In this document: positions 1-8,539 of the stretch, one piece after another
How positions within the stretch are numbered: position 1 is the first letter of the stretch
How the letters are laid out: each line of letters begins with the position of its first letter
NCBI RefSeq assembly: GCF_036924525.1
Contig: NZ_JAZHRU010000001.1
Span: 4,679,001 to 4,743,000 of the forward strand
Direction of reading: 5' to 3'
Source of the DNA: Bradyrhizobium sp. AZCC 1719
GTDB taxonomy: Bacteria; Pseudomonadota; Alphaproteobacteria; Rhizobiales; Xanthobacteraceae
Length of the DNA: 64,000 nucleotides
The notes under the pieces: model-generated
Databases searched by the model: none
What the model was told of the DNA's origin: nothing
What the model saw: only the letters and a program-made list of their open reading frames with translations
Translations under genes and position numbers: made by a program

Positions 1-181
1 GGCATAATTAGAACACAACAAGAACAAATGTCGAGTCCGACCAACGGCGGATGGGAAATGATTTTTCTGGTCGCGAGGGGCGTATCCAAATTGAGAGCCG
101 CAAAACAGGGACGGAGTGTCGGAACCAGCCCCTTTCGATCGTCTTGAATCCGAGCTGCCCCGAAAACGGAGTACTGCGTAC

Positions 182-1108
182 ATGGCCCCCCGCGCCAACT
201 GGAAAGGCTTTCTGCGTCTGTCCCTCGTCACGTGCCCGGTCGCGCTGTATCCGGCCACCTCCGAGTCCGAGAAAATCTCGTTCAACCAACTCAATCGGCA
301 GACCGGCCATCGCATCAAATACCTCAAGGTCGACGCGGATACCGGTGACGAGGTACCGAACGAGGACATCGTCAAGGGCTACCAGCTCGAGAAAGACCAA
401 TTCATCGAGGTGACCAAGGAAGAGCTCGAAGAGCTCGCGCTGGAGTCCACACGCACCATTGAGATCGACGAGTTCGTCGAGAAGTCCGAGATCGATCCAC
501 GTTACTTGATCCGTCCCTACTACCTGCGTCCGGACGGGAAGGTCGGTCACGACGCCTTCGCGGTCATCCGCGAGACCATCCGCGAGATGAACAAGGTCGC
601 GATCGGCCGCGTGGTGTTGACCAATCGCGAGCACATCATCGCGCTTGAGCCGCTGGACAAAGGGTTGGTCGGGACACTCCTGCGGTATCCCTACGAAGTG
701 CGCTCCGAACACGAGTATTTCGACGAGATCCAGAACGTTAAAATTACGAAGGACATGCTGGATCTCGCCAGGCATATCGTGAACCAGAAGTCCGGACGCT
801 TCGAGCCGGAGAAATTTGAGGACCAGTACGAAACGGCCCTGATCGATCTCATCAACCAGAAGCGTGCGGGCAAGCCGATCACGCCAAAGGAGCGGCCGCG
901 CGGCGAGAACGTGGTCGATCTGATGGAAGCATTGCGACGAAGCGTCGGTGGGGCTGCGGTCGAAACGAAGGCCACGAAGAAGCCGGAGAAAAAGCCACGC
1001 AAGGCGGCAGCCGGACAGAAGGAAATGTTGATGCCGATCGCCGGTAAAAAGGCGAAGGAAACGGCGGCGAAGAAGCCGGCAGCCAGGCCGCAGCGCAAGT
1101 CGGCCTGA
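182..1108 (+). CDS. ku: Ku protein (NHEJ DNA-end binding)
   Basis: Bacterial Ku is a homodimeric ring that binds DNA double-strand ends and recruits LigD or another ATP-dependent ligase for non-homologous end joining. The 308-residue product opens with the typical N-terminus MAPRANWKGFLRLSLVTCPV. The Ku core fills roughly residues 5-250 and the tail from about 260 is rich in Lys and Ala, as in many rhizobial Ku proteins, where it is thought to contact DNA. An in-frame ATG at 116 would add 22 residues that do not look like the family, so I chose 182. The gene lies just outside the left end of the mobile element. A piece of an ATP-dependent ligase gene sits beyond the right end (59710-59961), which may once have been its partner. 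Family assignment is firm; the start is likely. Confidence 0.95.
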   Translation: MAPRANWKGFLRLSLVTCPVALYPATSESEKISFNQLNRQTGHRIKYLKVDADTGDEVPNEDIVKGYQLEKDQFIEVTKEELEELALESTRTIEIDEFVEKSEIDPRYLIRPYYLRPDGKVGHDAFAVIRETIREMNKVAIGRVVLTNREHIIALEPLDKGLVGTLLRYPYEVRSEHEYFDEIQNVKITKDMLDLARHIVNQKSGRFEPEKFEDQYETALIDLINQKRAGKPITPKERPRGENVVDLMEALRRSVGGAAVETKATKKPEKKPRKAAAGQKEMLMPIAGKKAKETAAKKPAARPQRKSA

Positions 1109-1191
1109 TTGGGATACCGTGTGATCGGAGAAAACAAGGGCGTGAGCGTTCTCGACTACCAACACTGGTAAGAGGGGGAAGCCGGCCTCCA

Positions 1192-2097
1192 ATGTTCGCG
1201 CTCACATTCCTGGGGACGTCGGCAAGCGTTCCGTCGGCTGATCGGAATCATCCTGGTCTCCTCGTCGAGGCCGGAAGTCACCGCATTCTGGTGGATTGCG
1301 GAGAGGGGACGCAGCGGCAGCTGCTGCGCAGCGGGGCGGGCTTTCGAAGGCTCGATAGGCTCTTGTTGACCCACGGCCATTTCGACCACGTGCTTGGCAT
1401 TCCCGGTCTCTTTTCGACCCTGCGGCTGCGACAGAGCGCTGATGTCATGACGATTCATGCAAGCCCGGCCACACTCGAAGTCGTCGTCGGGATGCTCGCC
1501 GGCCTCTGGGGCGAGGGAAGGGCACCCATTCCACTCGAACTTGTTCCGCTGACGGCAGGTCAGGTCATTGACGGAGGCGAGTTCACAATTGCCTGCTTCC
1601 CGGTCCGCCACCGCGATACCGAGAGCTTCGGCTTCTCATTTGAAAGTCGGGCTCGCCGTCACCTTCGGCCGGACCGGCTCGCCGCCCTCGGTGTACCCGA
1701 CGGTCCGGTGCGCAAGGAGCTGGCGGGAGGAAGACCGGCGACACTCGCGGACGGTAGGACAATTGATCCCGAAGGCGTCCTCGGTCCGCCAGAGCGGCGC
1801 AGGAAGCTCGTCATCGTGGGCGATGCCGACACCACCGAGGGATTGGCCGAACTGGTTCGTGGCGCAGACGTACCGGTGATCGAGGCTACGTTTCTGGACC
1901 GCGACGCGGCGATTGCGCGCGACTACGGACATCTCACCGCAGGTGAAGCGGCCGCGCTTGCGGCTATGTGCGACGTGAAGCAGCTCGTCCTGACTCACAT
2001 TTCCGGGCGCTATTCCGATGAGGACCTATTGGCGGAGGCCAAGAAGACGTTTCCAAATAGCCGGATTGCGATGGATTTCGATCATATTGTGATCTAG
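1192..2097 (+). CDS. rnz: MBL-fold hydrolase, ribonuclease Z type
   Basis: This 301-residue metallo-beta-lactamase-fold protein resembles tRNase Z, which cuts tRNA precursors 3' of the discriminator base. The N-terminus has the FLGTSASVP strand-loop and the DCGEGTQRQLL segment characteristic of the RNase Z branch. The zinc motif HxHxDH is intact (His61, His63, Asp65, His66). Further likely ligands are a His in PVRHRDTESF, the Asp in VGDADTTEG and the His in LTHISGRY. Length matches the short RNase Z form. It is cytoplasmic, with no signal peptide. It lies 83 bp after ku on the same strand, so co-transcription is possible but not shown. A more general MBL hydrolase is the alternative. Confidence 0.85.
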   Translation: MFALTFLGTSASVPSADRNHPGLLVEAGSHRILVDCGEGTQRQLLRSGAGFRRLDRLLLTHGHFDHVLGIPGLFSTLRLRQSADVMTIHASPATLEVVVGMLAGLWGEGRAPIPLELVPLTAGQVIDGGEFTIACFPVRHRDTESFGFSFESRARRHLRPDRLAALGVPDGPVRKELAGGRPATLADGRTIDPEGVLGPPERRRKLVIVGDADTTEGLAELVRGADVPVIEATFLDRDAAIARDYGHLTAGEAAALAAMCDVKQLVLTHISGRYSDEDLLAEAKKTFPNSRIAMDFDHIVI

Positions 2098-2119
2098 CCG
2101 GCCGCTGCGGAGTACATGC

Positions 2120-2737
2120 ATGGCGAAGAAGCTGAAGACCTACGAGACATCATTGGGCTTTTTCGATTTGGCGATAGCGGCGCCTTCGATGAAGGCGGCT
2201 TTGGAAGCCTGGGGCGCGGACAGCAATCTTTTTCACCAAGGCGCGGCAAAGCAAAGCGAGGATCCCGACGTAATCGAGGCGACCATGTCGGCGCCGGGGG
2301 TCGTTCTGAAACGCCCCGTCGGGTCCAGCGGGCCCTTCAAGGAGCACGCCGAACTGCCTACCGATCTCGCCGGCGACCACGGTTCGAAGACGTCAGGCCG
2401 CAAATCGCAGGGCCGAAGGGCACCGAAGCCCCCAAGGCGAGGAAACGACCAGGCGGCCGACCGGAAGGCCGCCATCGCTTTCGAAAAGGAGCACAATCGC
2501 CGCGAGCGCGAACGCGCGAAGGAAGAAGCCGCCCGCGAGAAGGAGCGCGAGCGACGGCAGCACGCCATCGACAAGGCACAAGGCGCCTTGGACGCAGCCC
2601 GTCGGAAGCACGAAGAGAAAGCAGCCGGCATTCGAGCCGAGCTGGAGGCTCTCGAGGACGAGTCGCAGGCCGAAGAGGCGCGTTGGGAGAAGGAGATGAC
2701 GCGATTGGAAGCTGCGTTGCGACGGGCGCGAGGGTAA
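2120..2737 (+). CDS. TolA-like coiled-coil protein
   Basis: The product has 205 residues. Residues 1-75 form a globular-looking head (LGFFDLAIAAPSMKAALEAW, then a short Val/Pro-rich strand region). From about residue 95 to the end it is almost entirely Ala/Arg/Glu/Lys with long helical heptad-like stretches, predicting a coiled coil. Such proteins are usually annotated as 'cell envelope biogenesis protein TolA' in Bradyrhizobium, but there is no N-terminal membrane anchor and no TolA C-terminal domain, so a role in the Tol system is not supported. It starts 22 bp after the RNase Z-like gene and is probably in the same transcription unit. Function unknown. Confidence 0.75.
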   Translation: MAKKLKTYETSLGFFDLAIAAPSMKAALEAWGADSNLFHQGAAKQSEDPDVIEATMSAPGVVLKRPVGSSGPFKEHAELPTDLAGDHGSKTSGRKSQGRRAPKPPRRGNDQAADRKAAIAFEKEHNRRERERAKEEAAREKERERRQHAIDKAQGALDAARRKHEEKAAGIRAELEALEDESQAEEARWEKEMTRLEAALRRARG

Positions 2738-2959
2738 GCAGCCACTATCTGGAAGCAACCGGTGAGTGGATAACCATGACACCGCGGCCCGTCACTTGCT
2801 CGATACGATTGATACTCTGGTGAACGGTGAGCGCCGCAGCCTGTTGCTCTCCAACAAAGCGATTAGCGCATCCAGCGCTTTCGGGCGGAGCAAAGCTGTC
2901 CCTGGCCCCTGGAGGAACCGGTCGCTCCTCATTGCGTTTTCCGCCCGGAGCGTTGATCC

Positions 2960-4624
2960 ATGGGCAATGCGCTCGTCATTCGCCGCAATACCCAACTGGC
3001 AAAAGCCCAGAAGGCGCTTCGCGCGGCGCAATACGTTCGAATGTCCACCGATCTTCAGCGCTATTCGACCCAGAACCAGGCGGCCGCCATCGCGGCATAC
3101 GCGCAGCAACGAAACCTTACTATCGTTCGGACTTATGTCGACGAAGGGCGCAGCGGAGTGAGGATCAACCGGCGGCCGGCCCTCGCCGAACTTATCAAGG
3201 ATGTTCAATCAGGAAACACGGACTTTGAGCACGTTCTGGTTTACGACGTCAGCCGATGGGGACGCTTCCAGGATGTCGATGAGAGCGCGCATTATGAGTT
3301 TGTCTGCAAGCGAAGCGGCGTCAAGGTTGCCTATTGCGCTGAACAATTCGAAAACGACGGAAGCCTTCTGTCGAGCATCTTAAAGAACATCAAGCGCGTA
3401 ATGGCGGCTGAGTTCAGCCGGGAGCTTGGCGTCAAGGTGCACGCCGGCCACTGCCAAATAGCGGGCCTTGGCTATCGCGTTGGTGGCTCGCCCACGTTCG
3501 GGCTCGGCAGGGAGATGGTCGATGAGGAGCAACGCTCGAAAGGTCGGCTGGCGAAGGGCGAGTACAAGGCCCTGAAAACGGACCGTGTGCGGCTTCGGCT
3601 CGGTTCTGACGAAAAGATCGCGATAGTCAGATGGATATTCCAGCAGTTCGTCGTGGAGCGAAAGACCGACGTTGAAATCGCACGGCAGCTCAATAGGGCG
3701 AATATCCCCAATCACCATGGGCGTCCTTGGTCCTACCTCATGGTCCACTACATTCTCAAGAACGAGAACTATATCGGAAACATCGTTTACAACCGCACCT
3801 CGCGGCGCCTTGGACAGAAGCAGGTCAACAACCCTGATCACCTGTGGATTCGGACCTCATCGGTGGTCGCTCCAGTGGTTGATCAAGACCTCTTCGCGCG
3901 CGCCCAAAAAATCATGACCGAGCGGTATATCTCAATCCCGGAAGACCAGATGCTGCGCAGGCTCCGTCTCACGCTCGGTCGCAAAGGAAAGCTTAGCTCC
4001 AGTATCATCAAAAACGCGCCCGGACTTCCTTCTCCCGCATGTTACGTCAAGCATTTCGGCTCGATAAGAAACGCCTACAAGCTCATCGGCTATGAAGGTT
4101 CGCGCGACTGCAGATGGTTCGACGTGCGAGATCACTGGACCGAGGTTTTGTCAAAGCTCGCAACACAGGTTGCGGAGGCGCTAAGGACCGATCTCGGGAT
4201 TCGCTTGAATCCAATCGGCGATGGTACGGGGCTGGCACGGCACGGACGCAGAAAGATCATCTCGTTTCAGGTGGTCCGGAAAATGGCGAAGAGAACTCCA
4301 AACCACGTTGCGCTATGGAGAGCCCACCTGAGGAAGGAGCGATCCGAGCTGTGTGTTTACTTGCGACTGAACGACTCCAACGAGGTGGTTCAAGACTATG
4401 TATTGTTGGCCTCAGCGGACACTACGACGCCTTACCTGACGCTGTCAGATGGCCTTTTAGCTCGCCACCAGGCCGTTCGCGTCGACACCGTTAGCGAACT
4501 TATTCGGGACATCAAAGCGAGATTTATATCGGCCAACCGTGTCTCGCCAACCAGGCCAAGACGAAAGAACAAGCGAAAGAAACCAAGCCGGCCCAAAACC
4601 AGGAACGTCCGCGCGCGGCACTAA
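2960..4624 (+). CDS. Large serine recombinase (element integrase)
   Basis: The product is a 554-residue serine-family site-specific recombinase. The N-terminal resolvase domain (about residues 18-170) contains AAQYVRMSTDLQRYSTQNQ, with Ser29 as the expected nucleophile, and the YDVSRWGRF segment with catalytic arginines. The 'recombinase' DNA-binding domain follows (about 190-320; GYRVGGSPTFGLGR, then RQLNRANIPNHHGRPWS). No CxxC zinc-ribbon cysteines are visible in the C-terminal third; instead there is a basic region ending in a Lys/Arg-rich tail. It is the first gene of the element and its likely integrase. Pairing a serine recombinase with an AlpA-type excisionase (11981) is unusual, since the characterised RdfS works with a tyrosine integrase. 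Att sites could not be identified. Confidence 0.88.
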   Translation: MGNALVIRRNTQLAKAQKALRAAQYVRMSTDLQRYSTQNQAAAIAAYAQQRNLTIVRTYVDEGRSGVRINRRPALAELIKDVQSGNTDFEHVLVYDVSRWGRFQDVDESAHYEFVCKRSGVKVAYCAEQFENDGSLLSSILKNIKRVMAAEFSRELGVKVHAGHCQIAGLGYRVGGSPTFGLGREMVDEEQRSKGRLAKGEYKALKTDRVRLRLGSDEKIAIVRWIFQQFVVERKTDVEIARQLNRANIPNHHGRPWSYLMVHYILKNENYIGNIVYNRTSRRLGQKQVNNPDHLWIRTSSVVAPVVDQDLFARAQKIMTERYISIPEDQMLRRLRLTLGRKGKLSSSIIKNAPGLPSPACYVKHFGSIRNAYKLIGYEGSRDCRWFDVRDHWTEVLSKLATQVAEALRTDLGIRLNPIGDGTGLARHGRRKIISFQVVRKMAKRTPNHVALWRAHLRKERSELCVYLRLNDSNEVVQDYVLLASADTTTPYLTLSDGLLARHQAVRVDTVSELIRDIKARFISANRVSPTRPRRKNKRKKPSRPKTRNVRARH

Positions 4625-5165
4625 TGGAACGCAGATAGAGAATTGCGCCCAATACCTTGCCGTAGTTTCTCCTGAAATCGCCATTGAGCTTCGAAATCTC
4701 GACGAGCTCGGAACACTGGTCGGACATTACATTCTCCCTGGAAACATCCCAGGTGCCCCATAGAACACTGATTTGCCTGACCGGTCAAATGAAAATTCTG
4801 ATTTTCCGAAGTTGAAAAAGAGGCCGCTTCCGATCAGTTAGATGGCCTTTGCGCGAGCGGCAAGTGCCGCACCGGGCTCTCGTGAACCGAGCCGCGCGGC
4901 GTCTCGGCCATTCGGCTTCGATCCCTCGCGCGATCATGAGTCGCTCGCCGGAGGCACTCGCTTTCGGGGCCCGCCGTCATTTCATTCCGGCGTCGCTATC
5001 ACTGCCCCTCTGCGGGTGCCTTCTTAACCGGTCTCGCGACTGCAGTCGGTCCCGCGTCCCGCCGCGGTTCGCGCGTCGGCGCTATGCTGACGCTCCTGCG
5101 GCTGCCTCTTTTGTTTTGTCGCCCGCAGGCGAATTCGCTCGCACTGCACGCGTCCTTCACTGAGG
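4625..5165. other. Non-coding stretch after the recombinase
   Basis: I see no convincing gene here. The part up to about 4840 is comparatively AT-rich, with several T- and A-tracts and no clear hairpin terminator. From about 4845 it becomes strongly GC-rich with many short inverted segments, and it runs into the structured leader of the ParB gene. It could hold the recombinase's attachment site or the maintenance-block promoter, but nothing in the sequence decides that. Confidence 0.4.
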
Positions 5166-5442
5166 GACTAAGGGGCGCAGCCCCTCGCGCGCGCCAGCGT
5201 AAAGCGCCGGCAAGCGCCGGCGCCGACCCGCGCGGTCTCCCCGGTCTTCCGCGCTTCTCGGATCTCCACGCCCGAACGCTTGGCACGCGCTTGTGCAGAC
5301 CCGCTCTTCGAGCGGCCCTGTTAGGGCGGGCGATCCCCCTCCGCCCGGGTCGCCCTGGCACTTGCTACCCCCGGTCTCGCCGACGGGCAGGGGCGCAGGC
5401 GCGGAGTGCGCCTTGCACCCATGAAAGCAAAGGAGATCGATC
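5166..5442 (+). ncRNA. Structured leader upstream of the ParB-like gene (copy 1)
   Basis: This GC-rich untranslated leader shares a series of blocks, in the same order, with the leader at 8540-8812 in front of the DUF932 gene. The shared blocks are GGGACT...AAGGG, CCCCGGTCTTCCGCGC, GATCCCCCTCCGC, CTTGCTACCCC and GGTCTCGCCGACGGGCAGGG. The final element is a hairpin at 5391-5420: GGCGC pairs with GCGCC, extended by GCA/TGC and GGG/CCC across small bulges. It ends just before the AAAGGAG ribosome-binding site. The matching hairpin in the other copy has a different sequence but the same place and shape, which favours RNA structure over chance. It could be a cis-regulator shared by both genes. This is inference from two copies. 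Confidence 0.55.
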
Positions 5443-7458
5443 ATGTCGGCCAAGCGCGTTGAAACCAATCCTGAGAGCGCAACCGGGATTCTCATTCCGC
5501 TCAACAAGCTCAAGAAGTCGCCGAACAACGCGCGGAAGACGCCGCATAGCGAGGCGGCGATTGAAGCCTATGCGGCGAGCATCGCCGCCAAAGGCATTCT
5601 GCAAAATCTTGTCGTCGAACCGGAGCTTGATGGGGAAGGTGCCCCCACAGGATTTTATTTCGTGACCATCGGCGAGGGCAGGCGGCTTGCCCAGCTTCTG
5701 CGGGTGAAGCGGAAGGAAATCAAGAAAACCGAGCCGATCCGCTGCATCGTCGATACCGCCAACGATCCGCACGAGATCAGTTTGGACGAGAACGTCACCC
5801 GCGAAAACATGCATCCCGCCGACCAGTTCGAGGCGTTCAAGAAGCTCGCCGACGAACGCGGGTTCGGCGCGGAAGAAATCGCCGCCCGTTTCGGCGTGAC
5901 GCCCCATGTGGTGCGGCAGCGCCTTCGGTTGGGTGCGGTTTCTCCAAGACTGATGCAGGTCTACCGCGAAGGTGAATTGACCCTGGAACAGTTGATGGCA
6001 TTTGCCATCACCGCCGATCACACCCGCCAAGAGGGCGTCTTTGATCGGCTATCCTATACCCGAGACGCCAGCACCATCCGCCGCCTTCTCACTGAAACCC
6101 ACGTGTCCGCCACCGACCGCCGCGCGCGCTTTGTCGGGATTGATGCTTACACGGAAGCGGGCGGCACCATCCTCCGCGACCTCTTCACCGAGGATCGCGG
6201 CGGCTATCTGGAAGACGTGGCGCTTCTTGATTTTCTGGTCACCGCAAAGCTCGGGCGTGCTGCAGACGCCTTGAGAGAGGCGGAGGGTTGGAAATGGACC
6301 GAAGCCCATCTGGATTTCCCGCACGCGCATGGCATGCGGCGGACCTATCCGCATCCGGTAGAACTATCGACGGACGATCAGGCCGCGCTCGGAGCGGCGA
6401 GAGCGGAGTTCGACCGTCTCACCGAACAGCACCAGACGGCCGACGAACTCACCGACGACGTGGATGCGCGGTTCGGCGAGCTTGAAGCCGAGATCGATCG
6501 TCTGGAAGGCAAACGTCAGGCTTACGACCCCGGCCACATCGCGCGTGGTGGTGCGTTCGTCATCCTCAATCATGACGGCACGATCAGGATTGAACGCGGG
6601 TTCATTCGCCCTGGGGATGAACAACCCCAAGCCGAGTGCGAAGAAGGTGGCGATACGTCTGGCCCGGATGACACCAATGGTGACTCCAGCCAAGCTGGCG
6701 AGCAGGGAGATGGGGAGCAAGAGACCGGCGACGAAGAAGAGGAAGACCGTCCCCTGTCTGATATGCTTGTCCGTGATCTCACCGCGCATCGCACTTTGGG
6801 GCTTCGGCTCAATCTGGCTGAGCACCCTGAGGTCGCCATTGTCGCGGCGACCCACGCCCTGACAACGCAAATCTTCTATCTCGGAGCAGACGCGCATATC
6901 GTCGGCATCCAGCCGCTCAAGACCGACTTGGCGGCGCATGCCGACGGGATCGAGGATACCCCGAGCGGTAGGGCATGTGCAGATCGTCACGCCAATTGGG
7001 CAAGGCAGATGCCGCGCGACGTGACCGCCCTGTGGACGTTCGTGGCCGAACTGGATCCCGACAGCCGGCTGGCGCTGTTCGCGCATTGCGTTGCCCTAAC
7101 CGTCAACGCCGTTAGATTGCCGTGGGAGCGCAAGCCGCGGACGATAGCGACGGCGGATCGTCTGGCGGAAGCCGTCTCGCTCGATATGACTGGCTATTGG
7201 CGGCCGACCGCGCGGAGCTATCTGGGACGCGTCACCAAGGCGCGTATTCTGGAAGCTGTGCGAGAAGGCGTGAGCGAGGAAGCGGCCGAGCGCATGGCCG
7301 ACATGAAGAAGTTCGACATGGCGGAAGCGGCCGAACAATTGCTGGTCCCGACGGATTGGCTCCCTGTGTTGCTGAGAACGGCCAAGCCTGTTGCGGAACC
7401 GGTGGAAACGCCGAGCGATGTTGAAGGCGGCGAGGCCTATTCGGAGGCTGCCGAGTGA
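5443..7458 (+). CDS. ParB/Spo0J-type nuclease-domain protein
   Basis: The product has 671 residues. The N-terminal ParB-like domain (about 14-110) shows NARKTPHSEAAIEAYAASI, the block ILQNLVVEP and the signature GEGRRLAQLL. A helix-turn-helix-bearing middle part (about 130-190) reads GFGAEEIAARFGVTPHVVRQRL. Then come a long helical region (about 300-350), a very acidic linker (about 395-435) and a Glu-rich C-terminus. Proteins of this shape sit with DUF736 and DUF932 genes on alphaproteobacterial plasmids and ICEs, and are presumed to help stable maintenance. It lacks an obvious ParA partner in this window, so classical partitioning is doubtful. The ATG follows AAAGGAG at good spacing. A strong hairpin follows the stop. 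Confidence 0.85.
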   Translation: MSAKRVETNPESATGILIPLNKLKKSPNNARKTPHSEAAIEAYAASIAAKGILQNLVVEPELDGEGAPTGFYFVTIGEGRRLAQLLRVKRKEIKKTEPIRCIVDTANDPHEISLDENVTRENMHPADQFEAFKKLADERGFGAEEIAARFGVTPHVVRQRLRLGAVSPRLMQVYREGELTLEQLMAFAITADHTRQEGVFDRLSYTRDASTIRRLLTETHVSATDRRARFVGIDAYTEAGGTILRDLFTEDRGGYLEDVALLDFLVTAKLGRAADALREAEGWKWTEAHLDFPHAHGMRRTYPHPVELSTDDQAALGAARAEFDRLTEQHQTADELTDDVDARFGELEAEIDRLEGKRQAYDPGHIARGGAFVILNHDGTIRIERGFIRPGDEQPQAECEEGGDTSGPDDTNGDSSQAGEQGDGEQETGDEEEEDRPLSDMLVRDLTAHRTLGLRLNLAEHPEVAIVAATHALTTQIFYLGADAHIVGIQPLKTDLAAHADGIEDTPSGRACADRHANWARQMPRDVTALWTFVAELDPDSRLALFAHCVALTVNAVRLPWERKPRTIATADRLAEAVSLDMTGYWRPTARSYLGRVTKARILEAVREGVSEEAAERMADMKKFDMAEAAEQLLVPTDWLPVLLRTAKPVAEPVETPSDVEGGEAYSEAAE

Positions 7459-7465
7459 AAAGCCG

Positions 7466-7491
7466 GGCGGGGCCGCGTTAGCGGCCCCGCC
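7466..7491 (+). terminator. Strong hairpin after the ParB-like gene
   Basis: An 11-bp perfect GC stem (core GCGGGGCCGC / GCGGCCCCGC) with a GTTA loop begins 8 bp after the stop codon. There is no T-run behind it, so it may act as a 3'-end stabiliser or a factor-assisted terminator rather than a classical intrinsic terminator. Confidence 0.5.
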
Positions 7492-7564
7492 TGATTGCCA
7501 AAAATTTCGGCCGTGCGCCTTTGTGACGCGCGGCCGATCCACAGTTGGCAAAGCTGCATGTCGC

Positions 7565-7861
7565 TCAAGCCCTCCTGGCGAAAGCAGGCGCAATCTCTCG
7601 GAAATGCGCCACCTGTTGCTGGATTGTTGGGGCTATCGTGTCGCCGACCTCTGTTCGGCGAGGCGCGATCTTCGCCAAACGCTCCATTGTCGGATAATCT
7701 TCGAAAGCTTTCCCGAGTTGCCTTCGACCCGACACGATAGACTGCGAAGGCGTTTGCTTGCGTTTGCATCGCCGCGTCGTCGTGGCCGTAGATGCGCGTG
7801 GCTCAGCAAGTGCTCGATCGATCAAGCTGCGTCCTTGTGCTGTGGAGATACCGGAAGCCAT
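7565..7861 (-). CDS. Possible small protein, unknown function
   Basis: A 98-residue frame starts at an ATG that has GGAGAG four bases upstream, a good ribosome-binding site. The first part is Arg/Thr-rich (RASTATTTRRCKRKQ). The second part is protein-like (GKAFEDYPTMERLAKIAP, then a short helical end VAHFREIAPAF). I recognise no family. It lies antisense to the surrounding maintenance genes in a stretch otherwise without a gene, so it could be real or a chance frame. An upstream ATG at 7885 would add eight residues but has no ribosome-binding site. Confidence 0.35.
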   Translation of the reverse strand: MASGISTAQGRSLIDRALAEPRASTATTTRRCKRKQTPSQSIVSGRRQLGKAFEDYPTMERLAKIAPRRTEVGDTIAPTIQQQVAHFREIAPAFARRA

Positions 7862-7917
7862 GGTGCTCTCCATCAGTGCACTCATTGGCTCGCGTCCAAC
7901 GCAACCTCGAATGGCTG

Positions 7918-8149
7918 ATCAGGCCCGAGGGCCGGCCAAAGGCCTCGATCGCCTTCCCGCAACGGCTCCGCTTGCTTTTTTCCCCTGCCGCGAAAGACGC
8001 GCATTCCTCGCGGGAGTCAAAAAAGCAGGCTCACGCCGTCCTCCACTGACGCTGCGGGCCCAAGGGCTGCGGGCCGATCGCTCCCCGGGGCCAAGGATCG
8101 CCATCGAGGCTGCGATGGGCGCGGCCCGAGCAACAAACGGAGACTTACC
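7918..8149 (+). ncRNA. Possible structured leader upstream of the DUF736 gene
   Basis: About 230 bases of GC-rich untranslated sequence precede the DUF736 start. It contains a nested inverted repeat: GCTTTTTT (7974-7981) can pair with AAAAAAGC (8019-8026), and inside it CCGCGA (7988-7993) with TCGCGG (8008-8013). Further GC-rich repeats (GGGCC runs) follow up to 8120. The sequence does not align with the two related leaders before the ParB and DUF932 genes. The outer arm could also act as a bidirectional terminator-like hairpin. Confidence 0.35.
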
Positions 8150-8458
8150 ATGGCTACCATCGGCACCTTCACCGCACAGGACAACGGCTACATCGGTTCG
8201 ATCAAGACGCTGACGCTCAACATCAAGGCGAAATTCTCCCCGAGCGACAAGGAGAACGATAAGGCGCCCGACTACCGCATCTTCGCCGGCGCCACCGAAT
8301 TCGGCGCTGCCTGGAAGAAGACCGCCCGCGACAGCGATCGCGAGTACCTCTCGGTCAAGCTCGACGACCCGAGCTTCCCGGCACCGATCTACGCCTCGCT
8401 GGTGAAGGTCGACGGCGACGAGTTCACCCTGATCTGGTCTCGCCGCAGCGGCGACTGA
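8150..8458 (+). CDS. DUF736 family protein
   Basis: The product is a 102-residue member of the DUF736 family, small single-domain proteins found almost only on plasmids and ICEs of Alpha- and Betaproteobacteria. The family hallmarks are complete: [18 protein letters not shown] at the N-terminus, the [16 protein letters not shown] core, and the C-terminal strand FTLIWSRR. No enzymatic residues are known. Such genes are usually highly expressed and accompany parB-like and DUF932 genes, as here. The gene is followed at 22 bp by an excellent intrinsic terminator, so it is probably expressed as its own short transcript. Confidence 0.93.
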   Translation: MATIGTFTAQDNGYIGSIKTLTLNIKAKFSPSDKENDKAPDYRIFAGATEFGAAWKKTARDSDREYLSVKLDDPSFPAPIYASLVKVDGDEFTLIWSRRSGD

Positions 8459-8479
8459 TCCTCACCTTAAATCTCGCGC

Positions 8480-8509
8480 GCCCCGCCTCTTCGGAGGCGG
8501 GGCTTTTTT
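8480..8509 (+). terminator. Intrinsic terminator of the DUF736 gene
   Basis: A perfect 10-bp stem (GCCCCGCCTC / GAGGCGGGGC) closed by a UUCG tetraloop is followed directly by six T residues. This is a textbook rho-independent terminator. Confidence 0.93.
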
Positions 8510-8539
8510 GCTTTTGGAAGCAAGAAGAGCATTTTTGCT

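Noticed and set aside
8..1192. A 394-codon frame on the minus strand over the ku gene
   Set aside because: It is the antisense shadow of ku: high-GC third positions keep the opposite strand open. It has no family resemblance, and the plus-strand Ku protein is unmistakable.
2116..2823. A 235-codon Arg-rich frame overlapping the TolA-like gene
   Set aside because: It is a +2 frame of the same repetitive coding region. The TolA-like frame has the typical charged-helix composition and a start right after the RNase Z-like gene.
5391..5420. The hairpin before the ParB-like gene as a terminator
   Set aside because: No T-run follows; instead a ribosome-binding site and start codon follow within about 20 bases, and a related hairpin occupies the same place before the DUF932 gene.
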